From Myroides odoratus DSM 2801 (GTDB taxonomy: Bacteria; Bacteroidota; Bacteroidia; Flavobacteriales; Flavobacteriaceae), in assembly GCF_000243275.1 (NCBI RefSeq), contig NZ_CM001437.1, positions 2,162,490 to 2,226,489 on the forward strand: 64,000 nucleotides of DNA. The letters run 5' to 3'. The notes beneath the pieces were generated by a model. The model had not been told where the DNA came from, ran no database searches, and was given only the letters and a program-made list of their open reading frames with translations. How positions within the stretch are numbered: position 1 is the first letter of the stretch; each line of letters opens with the position of its first letter. Below are positions 36,386-45,000 of this stretch, piece by piece. A program made the translations under genes and the position numbers.

Positions 36386-37667
36386 TAATGCCCCTTTAAT
36401 TATATTTAGAATTTTTTTCGGATTTTTATTTGCCTGTGAATCTTTTGGCGCTATTGCTACGGGATGGGTAAGATTGAATATGGTAGACGTCAAGTTTACC
36501 TTCTCCCATATTTATATGGATTTTTTGCAAGTCCTAGTAGGGCCGCAAATGTATGTTTACTTTTTTGTAATGGGACTTACGTCCTTAGCTGTAATGCTTG
36601 GGTATCGCTATAAATGGTCTATGCCTTTGCTGACTTTACTTTGGGCAGGCACCTACTTTTTACAGAAAACATCGTATAATAATCACTATTATCTCTTGAT
36701 GATTATTTGTGTTTATATGTGTTTTTTACCTGCTGCATCCTATAAATCGTTAGATGTTAAAGCCAATCGCGTCAAAGAAGAATTAGCTATGCCGCTTTAT
36801 TTTAATTGGATTTTTATCTTTCAAGTGAGCGTATTGTACGTATACGGTACGATTGCAAAGTTTTATCCGGATTGGTTGGACGGTACCTTTACTGAAATTA
36901 TGTATCAATCGGCTAATATTCCCGATTTTTTCAAAACAATATTTACTCAGAAAGAATTTTACTTGATTATTGCCTACTTAGGAATTATATTCGATGGACT
37001 GATTGTTCCAGCTTTGTTGTGGAAACGTACGCGTACCCTGGCTTTAATCGCTTCTTTCATCTTTCACTTGTTCAATTCTGTCACTTTACATATTGGAATT
37101 TTCCCTTATTTCGCTCTTACGTTTGCGTTATTCTTCTATCCTTCCGATCAAATTCGACGTATCTTTTTGAAAAAGAAACCCGTTTTAGAACAAAAGGAAA
37201 ATTTCGCAACTCCTCAGTTAAGCAAACCTGTTTTAGGGTTTTTAGCTGTATTTATGTTTATTCAATTTGCTTTGCCTTTAAGACAACATTTTATAGAAGG
37301 GGATATCTTATGGACAGATGAGGCTCATCGTTTAAGTTGGCGCATGATGTTGCGTTCTAGAGGGGGATATACCAATTTTATTGTAGAAGATAAAAACACA
37401 AAAGAACGCAGTATTTATAATACAGAAGGCGTGTTAAGTAGAAAACAAGAAGCTCGTTTAAGCACATCCGATATGATTTGGCAAATGGCACAGTATATAA
37501 AGAAAGAATATGCCGCTAAAGGTATAGATGTTGCCGTTTATGCTGACAGTTGGGTTTCCGTTAACGGACGTGAGTATAGCCGTTATATCGATGAGAATGT
37601 CGATTTAGCAAGTGTGCCTTGGAATTACTTTGGGCATAGTGAATGGATTTTGGATAAACCTTTTTAA
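36357..37667 (+). CDS. HTTM-family (gamma-carboxylase-like) membrane protein
   Basis: 436 residues from the ATG at 36357, overlapping ribF by 29 bases. The HTTM family (related to the membrane part of vitamin K-dependent gamma-carboxylase) is recognised by several helices with the YNNHYYLLMIICVYMCFLPA segment and the NWIFIFQVSVLYVYGTIAKF segment. A soluble, partly beta-rich C-terminal part of about 130 residues follows the last helix (near residue 300). Bacterial members are of unsettled function. The ribF link is conserved enough by position to be noted but has no known reason. Confidence 0.82.
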   Translation: MWKKALQPVDNAPLIIFRIFFGFLFACESFGAIATGWVRLNMVDVKFTFSHIYMDFLQVLVGPQMYVYFFVMGLTSLAVMLGYRYKWSMPLLTLLWAGTYFLQKTSYNNHYYLLMIICVYMCFLPAASYKSLDVKANRVKEELAMPLYFNWIFIFQVSVLYVYGTIAKFYPDWLDGTFTEIMYQSANIPDFFKTIFTQKEFYLIIAYLGIIFDGLIVPALLWKRTRTLALIASFIFHLFNSVTLHIGIFPYFALTFALFFYPSDQIRRIFLKKKPVLEQKENFATPQLSKPVLGFLAVFMFIQFALPLRQHFIEGDILWTDEAHRLSWRMMLRSRGGYTNFIVEDKNTKERSIYNTEGVLSRKQEARLSTSDMIWQMAQYIKKEYAAKGIDVAVYADSWVSVNGREYSRYIDENVDLASVPWNYFGHSEWILDKPF

Positions 37668-37705
37668 TGGAGAAAGGTTATGAGTGATGGGTTATGGGGT
37701 GTGAG

Positions 37706-37850
37706 TTAGGGGTTATGGGTGAAAACTTTAATTGGTAAATCTCACCAAGCACAAACCTCACAAAGAGCAAACCTCACTTAATACAAATGAGTTAGGTTAG
37801 GGGTTATGGGTGAAAACTTTAATTGATAAATCTCACAAAGCAGAAACCTC
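37706..37850. repeat. Imperfect 91-base direct duplication in a non-coding gap
   Basis: A block starting TTAGGGGTTATGGGTGAAAA at 37706 recurs at 37797 with only a few changes over ~55 bases, including the TTTAATTG-TAAATCTCAC part. Fragments of the same motifs (TGAGTGATGGGTTA) occur at 37680 and 37866, and a CAC-rich form at 37915-37955. The whole 308-base gap between the HTTM gene and lpxH holds no gene and is built mainly of this repeat family. Confidence 0.75.
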
Positions 37851-37963
37851 ACTTAATAGGTAGTTATGAGTGATGGGTTAAGGGTTAAGAGAAATCGAAA
37901 CGAAGTAAATTTTCCTTTGATTGATAAATTTCACAACTTTACAAATAACAACTTCACAATAAC

Positions 37964-37993
37964 AAAAAAAGCCTTCTATTCAGAAGGCTTTTT
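37964..37993 (-). terminator. Terminator after lpxH (possibly bidirectional)
   Basis: Stem AAAAAGCCTTCT / AGAAGGCTTTTT with A and T runs on either side. It overlaps the last codons of the minus-strand lpxH gene and would also stop transcription arriving from the HTTM gene. Confidence 0.75.
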
Positions 37994-38746
37994 ATATTTT
38001 TCAAGGTGAAATTCACCGTCAAAGTGACCATAGGTAAAGTAATTAATCCAATCCCCTAAGTTGATATATTTTGATTGTTGATTTAAATCAATCACCATCG
38101 GTAGGTGGCGGTGTCCAAATACAAAGTAGTCATAGTGTTGTTGTTCTAATTTTCGCTTTGCATAAAGGACTAGCCATTCGTTGTCTTCTCCTAAGAAGCG
38201 CACATCTTCAGCTCCTGAGATTAATTTGTTCTTTACAGATAAGTATTGTGCTAAACGCACACCAATATCAGGGTGTAACCAATTGAATAACCATTTAGAA
38301 AATCGATTGGTAAAGACTTTTTTCATTCGTTTGTACCCTAAATCTCCAGGACCTAAGCCATCTCCATGTCCAATGAAAAAACGCTTCCCATTGATGGTGA
38401 AAACTTGGGGTTCATGAAAAACAGGTATACCTAACTCCGTTTGGAAGTAGTCATTCATCCATAAATCGTGATTGCCAACAAAGAAGTAGATGGGGATTCC
38501 CTTGTCTCTTAGCATGGCTAATTTGCCAAGTATACGAACAAATCCTTTGGGTACAACCGTTTTATATTCAAACCAGAAGTCGAATAAATCGCCCAAGATG
38601 AATAAAGCCCCCATGTCTTCTTCCTTTTCGTTCAGCCATGCTAAAAAAAGCTGTTCTCGCGGCATGCTTTTTTCACGTGTAGGCGCTCCGAAATGTTGAT
38701 CAGAAGCAAAGTAAACCCCTTTTGTTGTATCAATAGTAAAATTCAC
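37976..38746 (-). CDS. lpxH: UDP-2,3-diacylglucosamine diphosphatase (LpxH type)
   Basis: 256 residues, GTG start at 38746. It hydrolyses UDP-diacylglucosamine to lipid X in lipid A synthesis, on the inner face of the inner membrane. The metallophosphoesterase motifs are ASDQHFG, ILGDLFDFWFE, FVGNHD, IGHGDGLG and VFGHRHLP, in that order. The start lies six bases after the queD stop, so the two form an operon. An alternative role as another metallophosphoesterase is less likely given the FDFWFE signature. Confidence 0.85.
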   Translation of the reverse strand: MNFTIDTTKGVYFASDQHFGAPTREKSMPREQLFLAWLNEKEEDMGALFILGDLFDFWFEYKTVVPKGFVRILGKLAMLRDKGIPIYFFVGNHDLWMNDYFQTELGIPVFHEPQVFTINGKRFFIGHGDGLGPGDLGYKRMKKVFTNRFSKWLFNWLHPDIGVRLAQYLSVKNKLISGAEDVRFLGEDNEWLVLYAKRKLEQQHYDYFVFGHRHLPMVIDLNQQSKYINLGDWINYFTYGHFDGEFHLEKYKKPSE

Positions 38747-38752
38747 AGGAGT

Positions 38753-39205
38753 CTATAGATTATCAGATTGATACCATTCTGCATAAGATGAATCTGTTTC
38801 TTGTAAACGCAACGAAAACAAAGCAAGATTCTCCGGTAAACGATTCTTGATTTTATTGGCAAAATCAATCACCATATTTTCACTTGTTGGTTGGTAATCA
38901 ACTAAAATTACGTGGTGTCCACGGTCTTTCAGCTCTTGTGCTAACTCAACGTGAGGTGTGTTTTTATTGAAGACTGTAGCATGATCAAAAATATCTACAA
39001 TTTCTTCTTTTACTATTTTCTTTAGATCACTGAAATCAATTACCATCCCAAATTTTACATTAGAGGAATCGGTGATAGGTGTACCAATTACTGTAACAGC
39101 TAGTTTATAGCTGTGTCCGTGTACATTGCGACATTTACCGTCATATCCATATAATGCATGACCTGTTTCGAACGTAAATTGTTTTGTAATTCTAATTTTA
39201 GACAT
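38753..39205 (-). CDS. queD: 6-carboxy-tetrahydropterin synthase family
   Basis: 150 residues from the ATG at 39205 (MSKIRITKQFTFE); an upstream TTG extension is rejected. The zinc ligands are the His of ETGHALYG and the HGH of CRNVHGHSYK, and the catalytic Cys lies in the same CRNVHGH motif. VIDFSDLKKIV, DHATVFN and PTSENMVIDFA complete the family pattern. It makes carboxytetrahydropterin in queuosine synthesis, although some homologues act in pterin pathways. It is co-transcribed with lpxH. Confidence 0.88.
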   Translation of the reverse strand: MSKIRITKQFTFETGHALYGYDGKCRNVHGHSYKLAVTVIGTPITDSSNVKFGMVIDFSDLKKIVKEEIVDIFDHATVFNKNTPHVELAQELKDRGHHVILVDYQPTSENMVIDFANKIKNRLPENLALFSLRLQETDSSYAEWYQSDNL

Positions 39206-39287
39206 AACCAAAAATTTTGACAAAGGTAGTGAAAAATCTAGTTGGGTTGTCCCTTCTTTGGTTAGGTTTTGGTTTGAGCCGTGGATT

Positions 39288-40070
39288 TTAAAATATACGA
39301 TACTGGAGTTGAAGCTTTGCCATAGGGTAATACTTAAACCAATTGATGTAAGTGTCTACTTCTCCAAAGTTATTGCCTCTTGCTAGTGTTGAACTAATCT
39401 CAACTCCATTTTGTTTTAATTCATAATCGCCAGCATATAAAAGTCCGAGTTCAAATTTTACGCCAAAGCGCCTTTTAGGTAAGGCTCGACCTATTCCTAT
39501 GCCGATATAAGGCTTGATGGTATTGCCGAGTGTTAACTCCGCATCTAATTTTCCGTTAGTAATATCCAGTTTCTGACCATTGAAGTCAAGTTCAGGCCAA
39601 TCGTAGGGTGGTTGTAATTGCGCTGGACTTCCATCGCGATTGACGATGATTCCATTTGCAGAAAGCTTTGTTTTCCCAAAGTAAAATCCTCCACTAAGAT
39701 AGAGTATCCCCCCTTTGAATGGATAGTAGTCCACAACGAGATTGCCGTGTACATTATTCATTTTAGCTTTCATGTCATAGGCTACGTTTTGCCCGAAAGC
39801 TTGACGTAATGCACCATAAGGGTCGTCTAAATTAAAACGATGCGATTGGGTGCTATAACTGTAGGTATTGAAGCCTCCTTTTAGTAGAAAATGGGGAGAC
39901 AGTGGAGTTGCTATTTCTAAATTGAAACCTAAAGTTGTCAGTCCTGTGGCAACCGTAAGCTGTTTAAATGCTTCAGCATCCTGTGATGTGGTGCTGTGCT
40001 GTGCTAAAAGGATACATGGGCCTAGCAACAGGGAAGACTGGAGAAGGAATGATAATCGTTTGATTTTCAT
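39288..40070 (-). CDS. Outer-membrane beta-barrel-like protein
   Basis: 260 residues with a signal peptide ending near LLAQ (a common Bacteroidota cleavage region). The rest alternates in the way of beta-strands. It contains GGFNTYSYSTQ, VVDYYPFKGGILYLSGGFYFG and a later KPYIGIGIGRALPKRRFG stretch. It ends with an aromatic residue (LQLQYRIF), the usual barrel-assembly signal. It resembles OmpW/OmpX-like small barrels of Bacteroidota in layout, but I cannot name it. It stands alone on this strand. Confidence 0.7.
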   Translation of the reverse strand: MKIKRLSFLLQSSLLLGPCILLAQHSTTSQDAEAFKQLTVATGLTTLGFNLEIATPLSPHFLLKGGFNTYSYSTQSHRFNLDDPYGALRQAFGQNVAYDMKAKMNNVHGNLVVDYYPFKGGILYLSGGFYFGKTKLSANGIIVNRDGSPAQLQPPYDWPELDFNGQKLDITNGKLDAELTLGNTIKPYIGIGIGRALPKRRFGVKFELGLLYAGDYELKQNGVEISSTLARGNNFGEVDTYINWFKYYPMAKLQLQYRIF

Positions 40071-40094
40071 TTTTCTTTTAAAGGTAGGTAAAAT

Positions 40095-40124
40095 AAAAAC
40101 ACGATTTCAAGCGAAATCGTGTTT
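40095..40124 (-). terminator. Terminator after the enoyl-CoA hydratase gene
   Basis: A 12-bp perfect stem AAACACGATTTC / GAAATCGTGTTT around AAGC, with A's that give a T tract on the minus strand. Confidence 0.75.
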
Positions 40125-40139
40125 ATTCAGCGGATGCTA

Positions 40140-40901
40140 TTATTTATTTTTAAAAGCGTTTAACGCGTTAATTGTGAAATCTGATAATACTAAACGACCA
40201 GAAATCTCTGCTCTTTCTGTTAGTAATTCATCCCAATTTGAAGTTCCTTCCCAAAAGATTTGTTTCATTTCGGTTAAGGCCTCTGGGTTATAGGCGCTTA
40301 CGCGCTGTGCAAAAGTGTGGAGTTCAAGATCTAATCGCTCTGTCGTTTCATACACTTCATCATATAAACCCTGTTGTTGTGCCCAAGAAGCTGTTTTCCA
40401 TTCGTGTGCAGCTAAAGACATGGAAGTAAAAGCGGTTTTTCCTATTTTTCTCGATACAGCAGGTTCGATAACAAATGGACCAATACCAATGGCTAACTCA
40501 GATAATTTGATAGACGCCTGTGTTGTAGCGAAACAATAATCACAAGAAGCTGCTAATCCAACTCCTCCGCCTACCGTTTTTCCGTGAATACGGCCGATAA
40601 ATATTTTTGGACTTTTGCGGATGGCATTGATCACATGAGCAAAACCAGAAAAGAATTTCTTTCCTGTGGCTTTGTCTTGGATAGCCAATAATTCATCAAA
40701 AGAAGCACCTGCGCAAAAAGCACCTGTTCCTTCACTTTGAAGAATAACAGTGGTAACCTCCGTGTTACTGTCTAATTGTGTAATTGCAGTAGTTAACTCT
40801 TCTAATAAGAAGCTTGGAAATGAGTTACTTGCAGGGCTATAAAACGTAATAGTTGCAATTTTATCCGCTATGGCGGTTTTTATATTGGCGTTTTGTTGCA
40901 T
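40140..40901 (-). CDS. Enoyl-CoA hydratase/isomerase family protein
   Basis: 253 residues of the crotonase fold. The oxyanion-hole segments are GTGAFCAGASFDELLAI (near residue 60) and HGKTVGGGVGLAASCDY (near residue 108). The canonical second Glu position (GxxPxxG region) reads ELAIGIGPFVIEPA, so the exact reaction is uncertain. It is probably a CoA hydratase or isomerase in branched-chain, aromatic or fatty acid breakdown. A candidate -7 box (TACATTTG) is at 40925-40918. It is monocistronic. Confidence 0.82.
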   Translation of the reverse strand: MQQNANIKTAIADKIATITFYSPASNSFPSFLLEELTTAITQLDSNTEVTTVILQSEGTGAFCAGASFDELLAIQDKATGKKFFSGFAHVINAIRKSPKIFIGRIHGKTVGGGVGLAASCDYCFATTQASIKLSELAIGIGPFVIEPAVSRKIGKTAFTSMSLAAHEWKTASWAQQQGLYDEVYETTERLDLELHTFAQRVSAYNPEALTEMKQIFWEGTSNWDELLTERAEISGRLVLSDFTINALNAFKNK

Positions 40902-40917
40902 AATAATAGTCTTTTGC

Positions 40918-40925
40918 CAAATGTA
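40918..40925 (-). promoter_or_regulatory. Candidate -7 box of the enoyl-CoA hydratase gene
   Basis: Minus-strand TACATTTG, 17 bases upstream of the start, fits TAnnTTTG. A TTGC lies 16 bases further upstream, closer than the usual spacing. Confidence 0.4.
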
Positions 40926-41887
40926 AGAAATCTTACGAACGCAATAAAATGTTTATAGGGTTCAACCCAGTTTTGGTTCTTAGCGTAAAATAATTGTGCT
41001 GGATTAAGAAAAAATTCACATAATGAGATTTTATAAAAGGAACCTGAATTTAACGTATTTAACGTTTAATTTTAGGTTAAAAATAGGGGGTATAATTAGA
41101 TTGCGGGTAATAGAGAAAAAAGTACTTTTCTTTACTGCGTTGATAATTTTTTATAAAAAGGAGTATCACTTGTAAAAATACATGCTGAACGCGTTTTTTT
41201 AAAACTAAAAATGCAGTATATTGGACGACTTTTTATCGCTTAGTTCTATCCTTATTTAGAGGACAAAAAGCACTTTTTATACTTCAAGATGTCTTTTTAG
41301 AACCACTTCGAAAAATGCGATTTTTTGACTCTTCTCAAAATAATTAACTTAAAATCATTTAATAGTTGTTAATTAACTTTTTAGGTTGTTTTTTGTTTTG
41401 ATATTAACTTTTTCAAAGGTTATTATCCTTTTTATTTCAAAAAATAAATGTGAATATGATAATTTTTTAAGTTGATGTATTGTGAATAATATTCTATAAA
41501 TAGTTTATTATTTGCATGTAATTGTTTATTTTTGTGTTGATTTTATACAATAACGCATAAAATCATGAAGATATATTTATACCTTTTACTACTAAAATGA
41601 AGGAAAACCTAAGAAAAGGAGTAAAAAATATAAGTATTTATAAGCATAAAGGACATTTCAGTGGTTTTCTAATAATTTACTTGGGCTGAGTGAAAAAAAG
41701 GAAAATCCAGCAAAAAAAAGCAAAAAAAAGAGAAAGAACTATAAGAAGAAACGAAAGTGTATTTCTGTAGATATTTTAAGTGGGATGCTTAAAAACTACG
41801 CAGGATTGATCGAAAAAAAATAAATATAAAAAATAGATTTAAGTTGACTTGGGCTGAGTAAATTTAAATGTATTAGTAGCAATAGGA
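40926..41887. other. Long AT-rich non-coding stretch upstream of the surface operon
   Basis: About 960 bases without a gene that I can support. It holds a TATTTTTG -7 candidate at 41527-41534 (plus strand) and a possible 30-codon frame from the ATG at 41597 to the TGA at 41689. A 13-base exact direct repeat is at 41679 and 41847. If transcription starts near 41540, the leader would be more than 500 bases long, unusual for this phylum. Confidence 0.6.
41679..41859. repeat. Direct repeat ACTTGGGCTGAGT, two copies 168 bases apart
   Basis: Copies are at 41679-41691 and 41847-41859. They are relatively G/C-rich islands in a very AT-rich region, just upstream of the surface operon. They could be regulator-binding sites; nothing in the sequence proves this. 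Confidence 0.6.
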
Positions 41888-42070
41888 ATGTCTACGCTGT
41901 ACTTACACAGTGTAGCATTTCCGTGTATTTTTCTGTTCCATTACACTGTTGTATTGGAACCACTTCTTTATATTTTTTTAGTAGATCTTCTATTTATGAC
42001 ACATATGCGTATCATGCATATTGTTGTTGTGCTATACATATACACCTTACACATTAAAAACTATAATAAT

Positions 42071-45000
42071 ATGTTTAATAGACAACACATGGAAGAGAAA
42101 ATTACTTTTTCCCTCTGGACGAGGGTGTTAATTTTTCTGGTACTCTTAGTACCATTGGTCCAAGGATATGGACAAACGAAGGTTTTGGCAACTTCTGTAA
42201 AATCGGGCACAAATGTGAAAGAGGCCCTATTAGGACAAGGAAGCTATCAGCCTACAACAGATACTAATTATGCGGAAGTTATAGGGGCTCAAAATATTAA
42301 GGATGGAAATGAATCTACCTATGCAACGTTAAAAGCTAAAACTGTAGCAGCAGTAGTCACCAAAAATGGAGAGGCATGGGTTCAAACTAATTTTGATCAT
42401 AAGATTCCTATTGGAACAACGAGTTATGTCAAAGTTTCAAAAGTTACTGCTGGAGGCGCAAGCCTTGATTTGGGGGGTGTCTTAGGAGGTCTCTTGGGTT
42501 TGTTAGGAGATAAGATATTTGTCGAAGCATACGCAAATGCTGAAGATGGTTCGCCAATTGCGGGCACGAATCTAAAAACTACTTTCGTAGAAACGAAGTC
42601 AGGAGATTTATTGTTAGCAATTACTTCTAAAGTTCCTTATGAAGGAATTAGAGTTAAATTGAGAAGTGAAGCTAGTGCTTTGAATTTACTCGGTTCCAAA
42701 AATTATGAGATGAATATATATGAAGCTTTTTATTATACAGGAGAGGCTTCATGTGGAAAACCTTTGGCAACAGGAGTTGGTTCGGTAGGATTAAATCTCG
42801 ACGTGCTTGGTGGATTATTCACTACTATAGGTACGAATCAATATGGTAAATCAATTGATAATGACGCAAATTCTTTCTCTGTTTTAAAAGGAGGAAATCT
42901 TTTAGCAGTTAATGTAGGAAGTAGTATTTCACAATATTTTTATTTTCCAACAAAATCATCGAGTAATGGAACAGTCAATATCAAACTAGGAGGTAATACA
43001 GGAGTATTAGATCTTAATTTGCTTTCTAATATTGAAGTGCGACTCTATGGCAATGATGAACTTGTTTATCTAAGAGCCTTAAGTGGGGGATTATTAAATG
43101 GGGTAGATATTGCAGGACTTTTGCATAATAATGAGCCCGTTACTTTAACCTTTGCCCCTGGTAAAGCGTTTGATAAAGTAGAGGTTCGTATGAATACCTC
43201 GGTAAATGTTGGACTAGCTAGTGGTGGATTGCGCATTTATGATGTAGAACGCTATGATGGAACTACATGCATTAATCCGAATTATAGGGATCCAGAATCA
43301 ACACAAGTACCTTTTGAAACCGCTAGTTGTGTTACTTCTTTAGTGGATTTCCAAAATGTTGATTTCGCTACGAATGTATTGGATAATAATAACGAAACCT
43401 ATGCAACTTTATATGCAAAAGCAGGAACGCTATTAGCTGGAGAATATGCTTCGGGTATGATCCAAATGGCTTATCCAGACTTGGTTCCTGCCTATACAAC
43501 TTCGTATATCCGTATCGGTATGGAAGGCGAAATATTGAGTAGACTTCTAGGTGGAACCTTAGGTAGTTTACTTGATGGAACTTTGGGAGCTATATTAGGA
43601 AAGCACTATTTTGAAGTAGATGTATATAATGAGACAAATCCAAATCCAATTGCTCATGCGAGTAGTAGTTCTAGTTTTACTTCTACAACAGGTGGAAAAA
43701 TGACCGTTGTTCAAGATAAAATCGGTCGATATTATCTTGCAGTTACACCTAATCAAGCCTATAAAAGCATCAAGATTACTAATAAAGTATCAGGTATCCC
43801 AAATGGAGAAATCCGCACTTTAAATGTATATAATATGTGTCGTGAAATCGGAACAAATCCGTGTTTTGCACCACAGTTTACATCTTACGATCAAACTGGA
43901 CTCAGTCTGAGTGTAGGTTCGTTGAATGGGGCTGGAGTAACTAATCCATATTATGCAATTAGTGGTAATTCTTCTGATTATGCAGAGATTAGTACTGGAA
44001 CAGTTGCTGTTGCGGCAACAGTAAGACAAGCAATTTACTTCGGAAAACCTTCTCAAGCAGGTGACCAGATAAAAATGCGTTTACAGTTAAATCCTACAGG
44101 ACTTTTAGCTTTGGATTTAGCAGGTAAGTATAATGTGGTCACTTTCTTAGGTGATCAACAGAAAGAAGTATTCACGTTACAACAAGGTTTGATTAATAAT
44201 CTAAATCTATTAAACTTATTTAAATCAGGGGGAATTCAAACGTTGACTTTTGATACAACCCAAACATTCGACCGTGTTGAAATACAGGTTGGGTCTTTAG
44301 TGAATGCCTCTGTTATACCAGCCATTCGCTTATATGATGTGAAACGCGTGAGTACAACTTGTCCTGAATCAAGTGGGGTTTCTCCTTTTACGACACCAGT
44401 TTGTGCAACTGAATTATTGGACGCAAATAACGCCAATGATATCAATAACCTATTTGATGGTAACTTTGATTCCTATGCAACGTTGCAATCAGGAGCAGGG
44501 TTTTTATTGGGATTAGGAAATAAATTTGAAGGTTTTGTTGAAATGGGATATACCGCTTCGGTACCTGCCAACACCACGTCTTATGTCCGTATAGATTTTG
44601 AAAATACGGCTTTAGAAAAGTTAATAAGCGGAAGTTTAGGGAACCTAGTCACCGGAATATTAAATGGATTAGTATTTGGAAATCACGATTTTGAAGTTCA
44701 AGTAAAAAATGAACAAGGAGCTGTTATTTTAAATAGAGGAACACAAACGACTAATGCTTCTTCAAGTGAAGGAACCATTAGAGTTGTGGTTGATAAACTA
44801 GGACGAACCTATTTAGCTATTACGCCAACTAGTGCTTATAAATCCGTTCGTATTATTGATAAAACAAATAGTGCTTTAGGCCTTTTGGCACAACCCAACA
44901 GCATGAATGTTTATGGGATGTGTTATGAAACTGCTCCAGCAACTTGTGTAGCTCCTTTTGCAACTTCGTTTGAATATGAAGGAGTTAATTTATCTGTGAA

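Noticed and set aside
41597..41689. 30-codon frame in the leader of the surface operon as a gene
   Set aside because: No homology, a Lys/Ile-rich AT-driven composition and no ribosome-binding evidence. It is mentioned only as a possible leader peptide.
41888..42070. The full upstream extension of the giant surface protein (61 more residues) as coding
   Set aside because: The extension holds several hydrophobic stretches before the real signal peptide, which begins near 42071-42089. It reads like AT-rich leader DNA in frame by chance.
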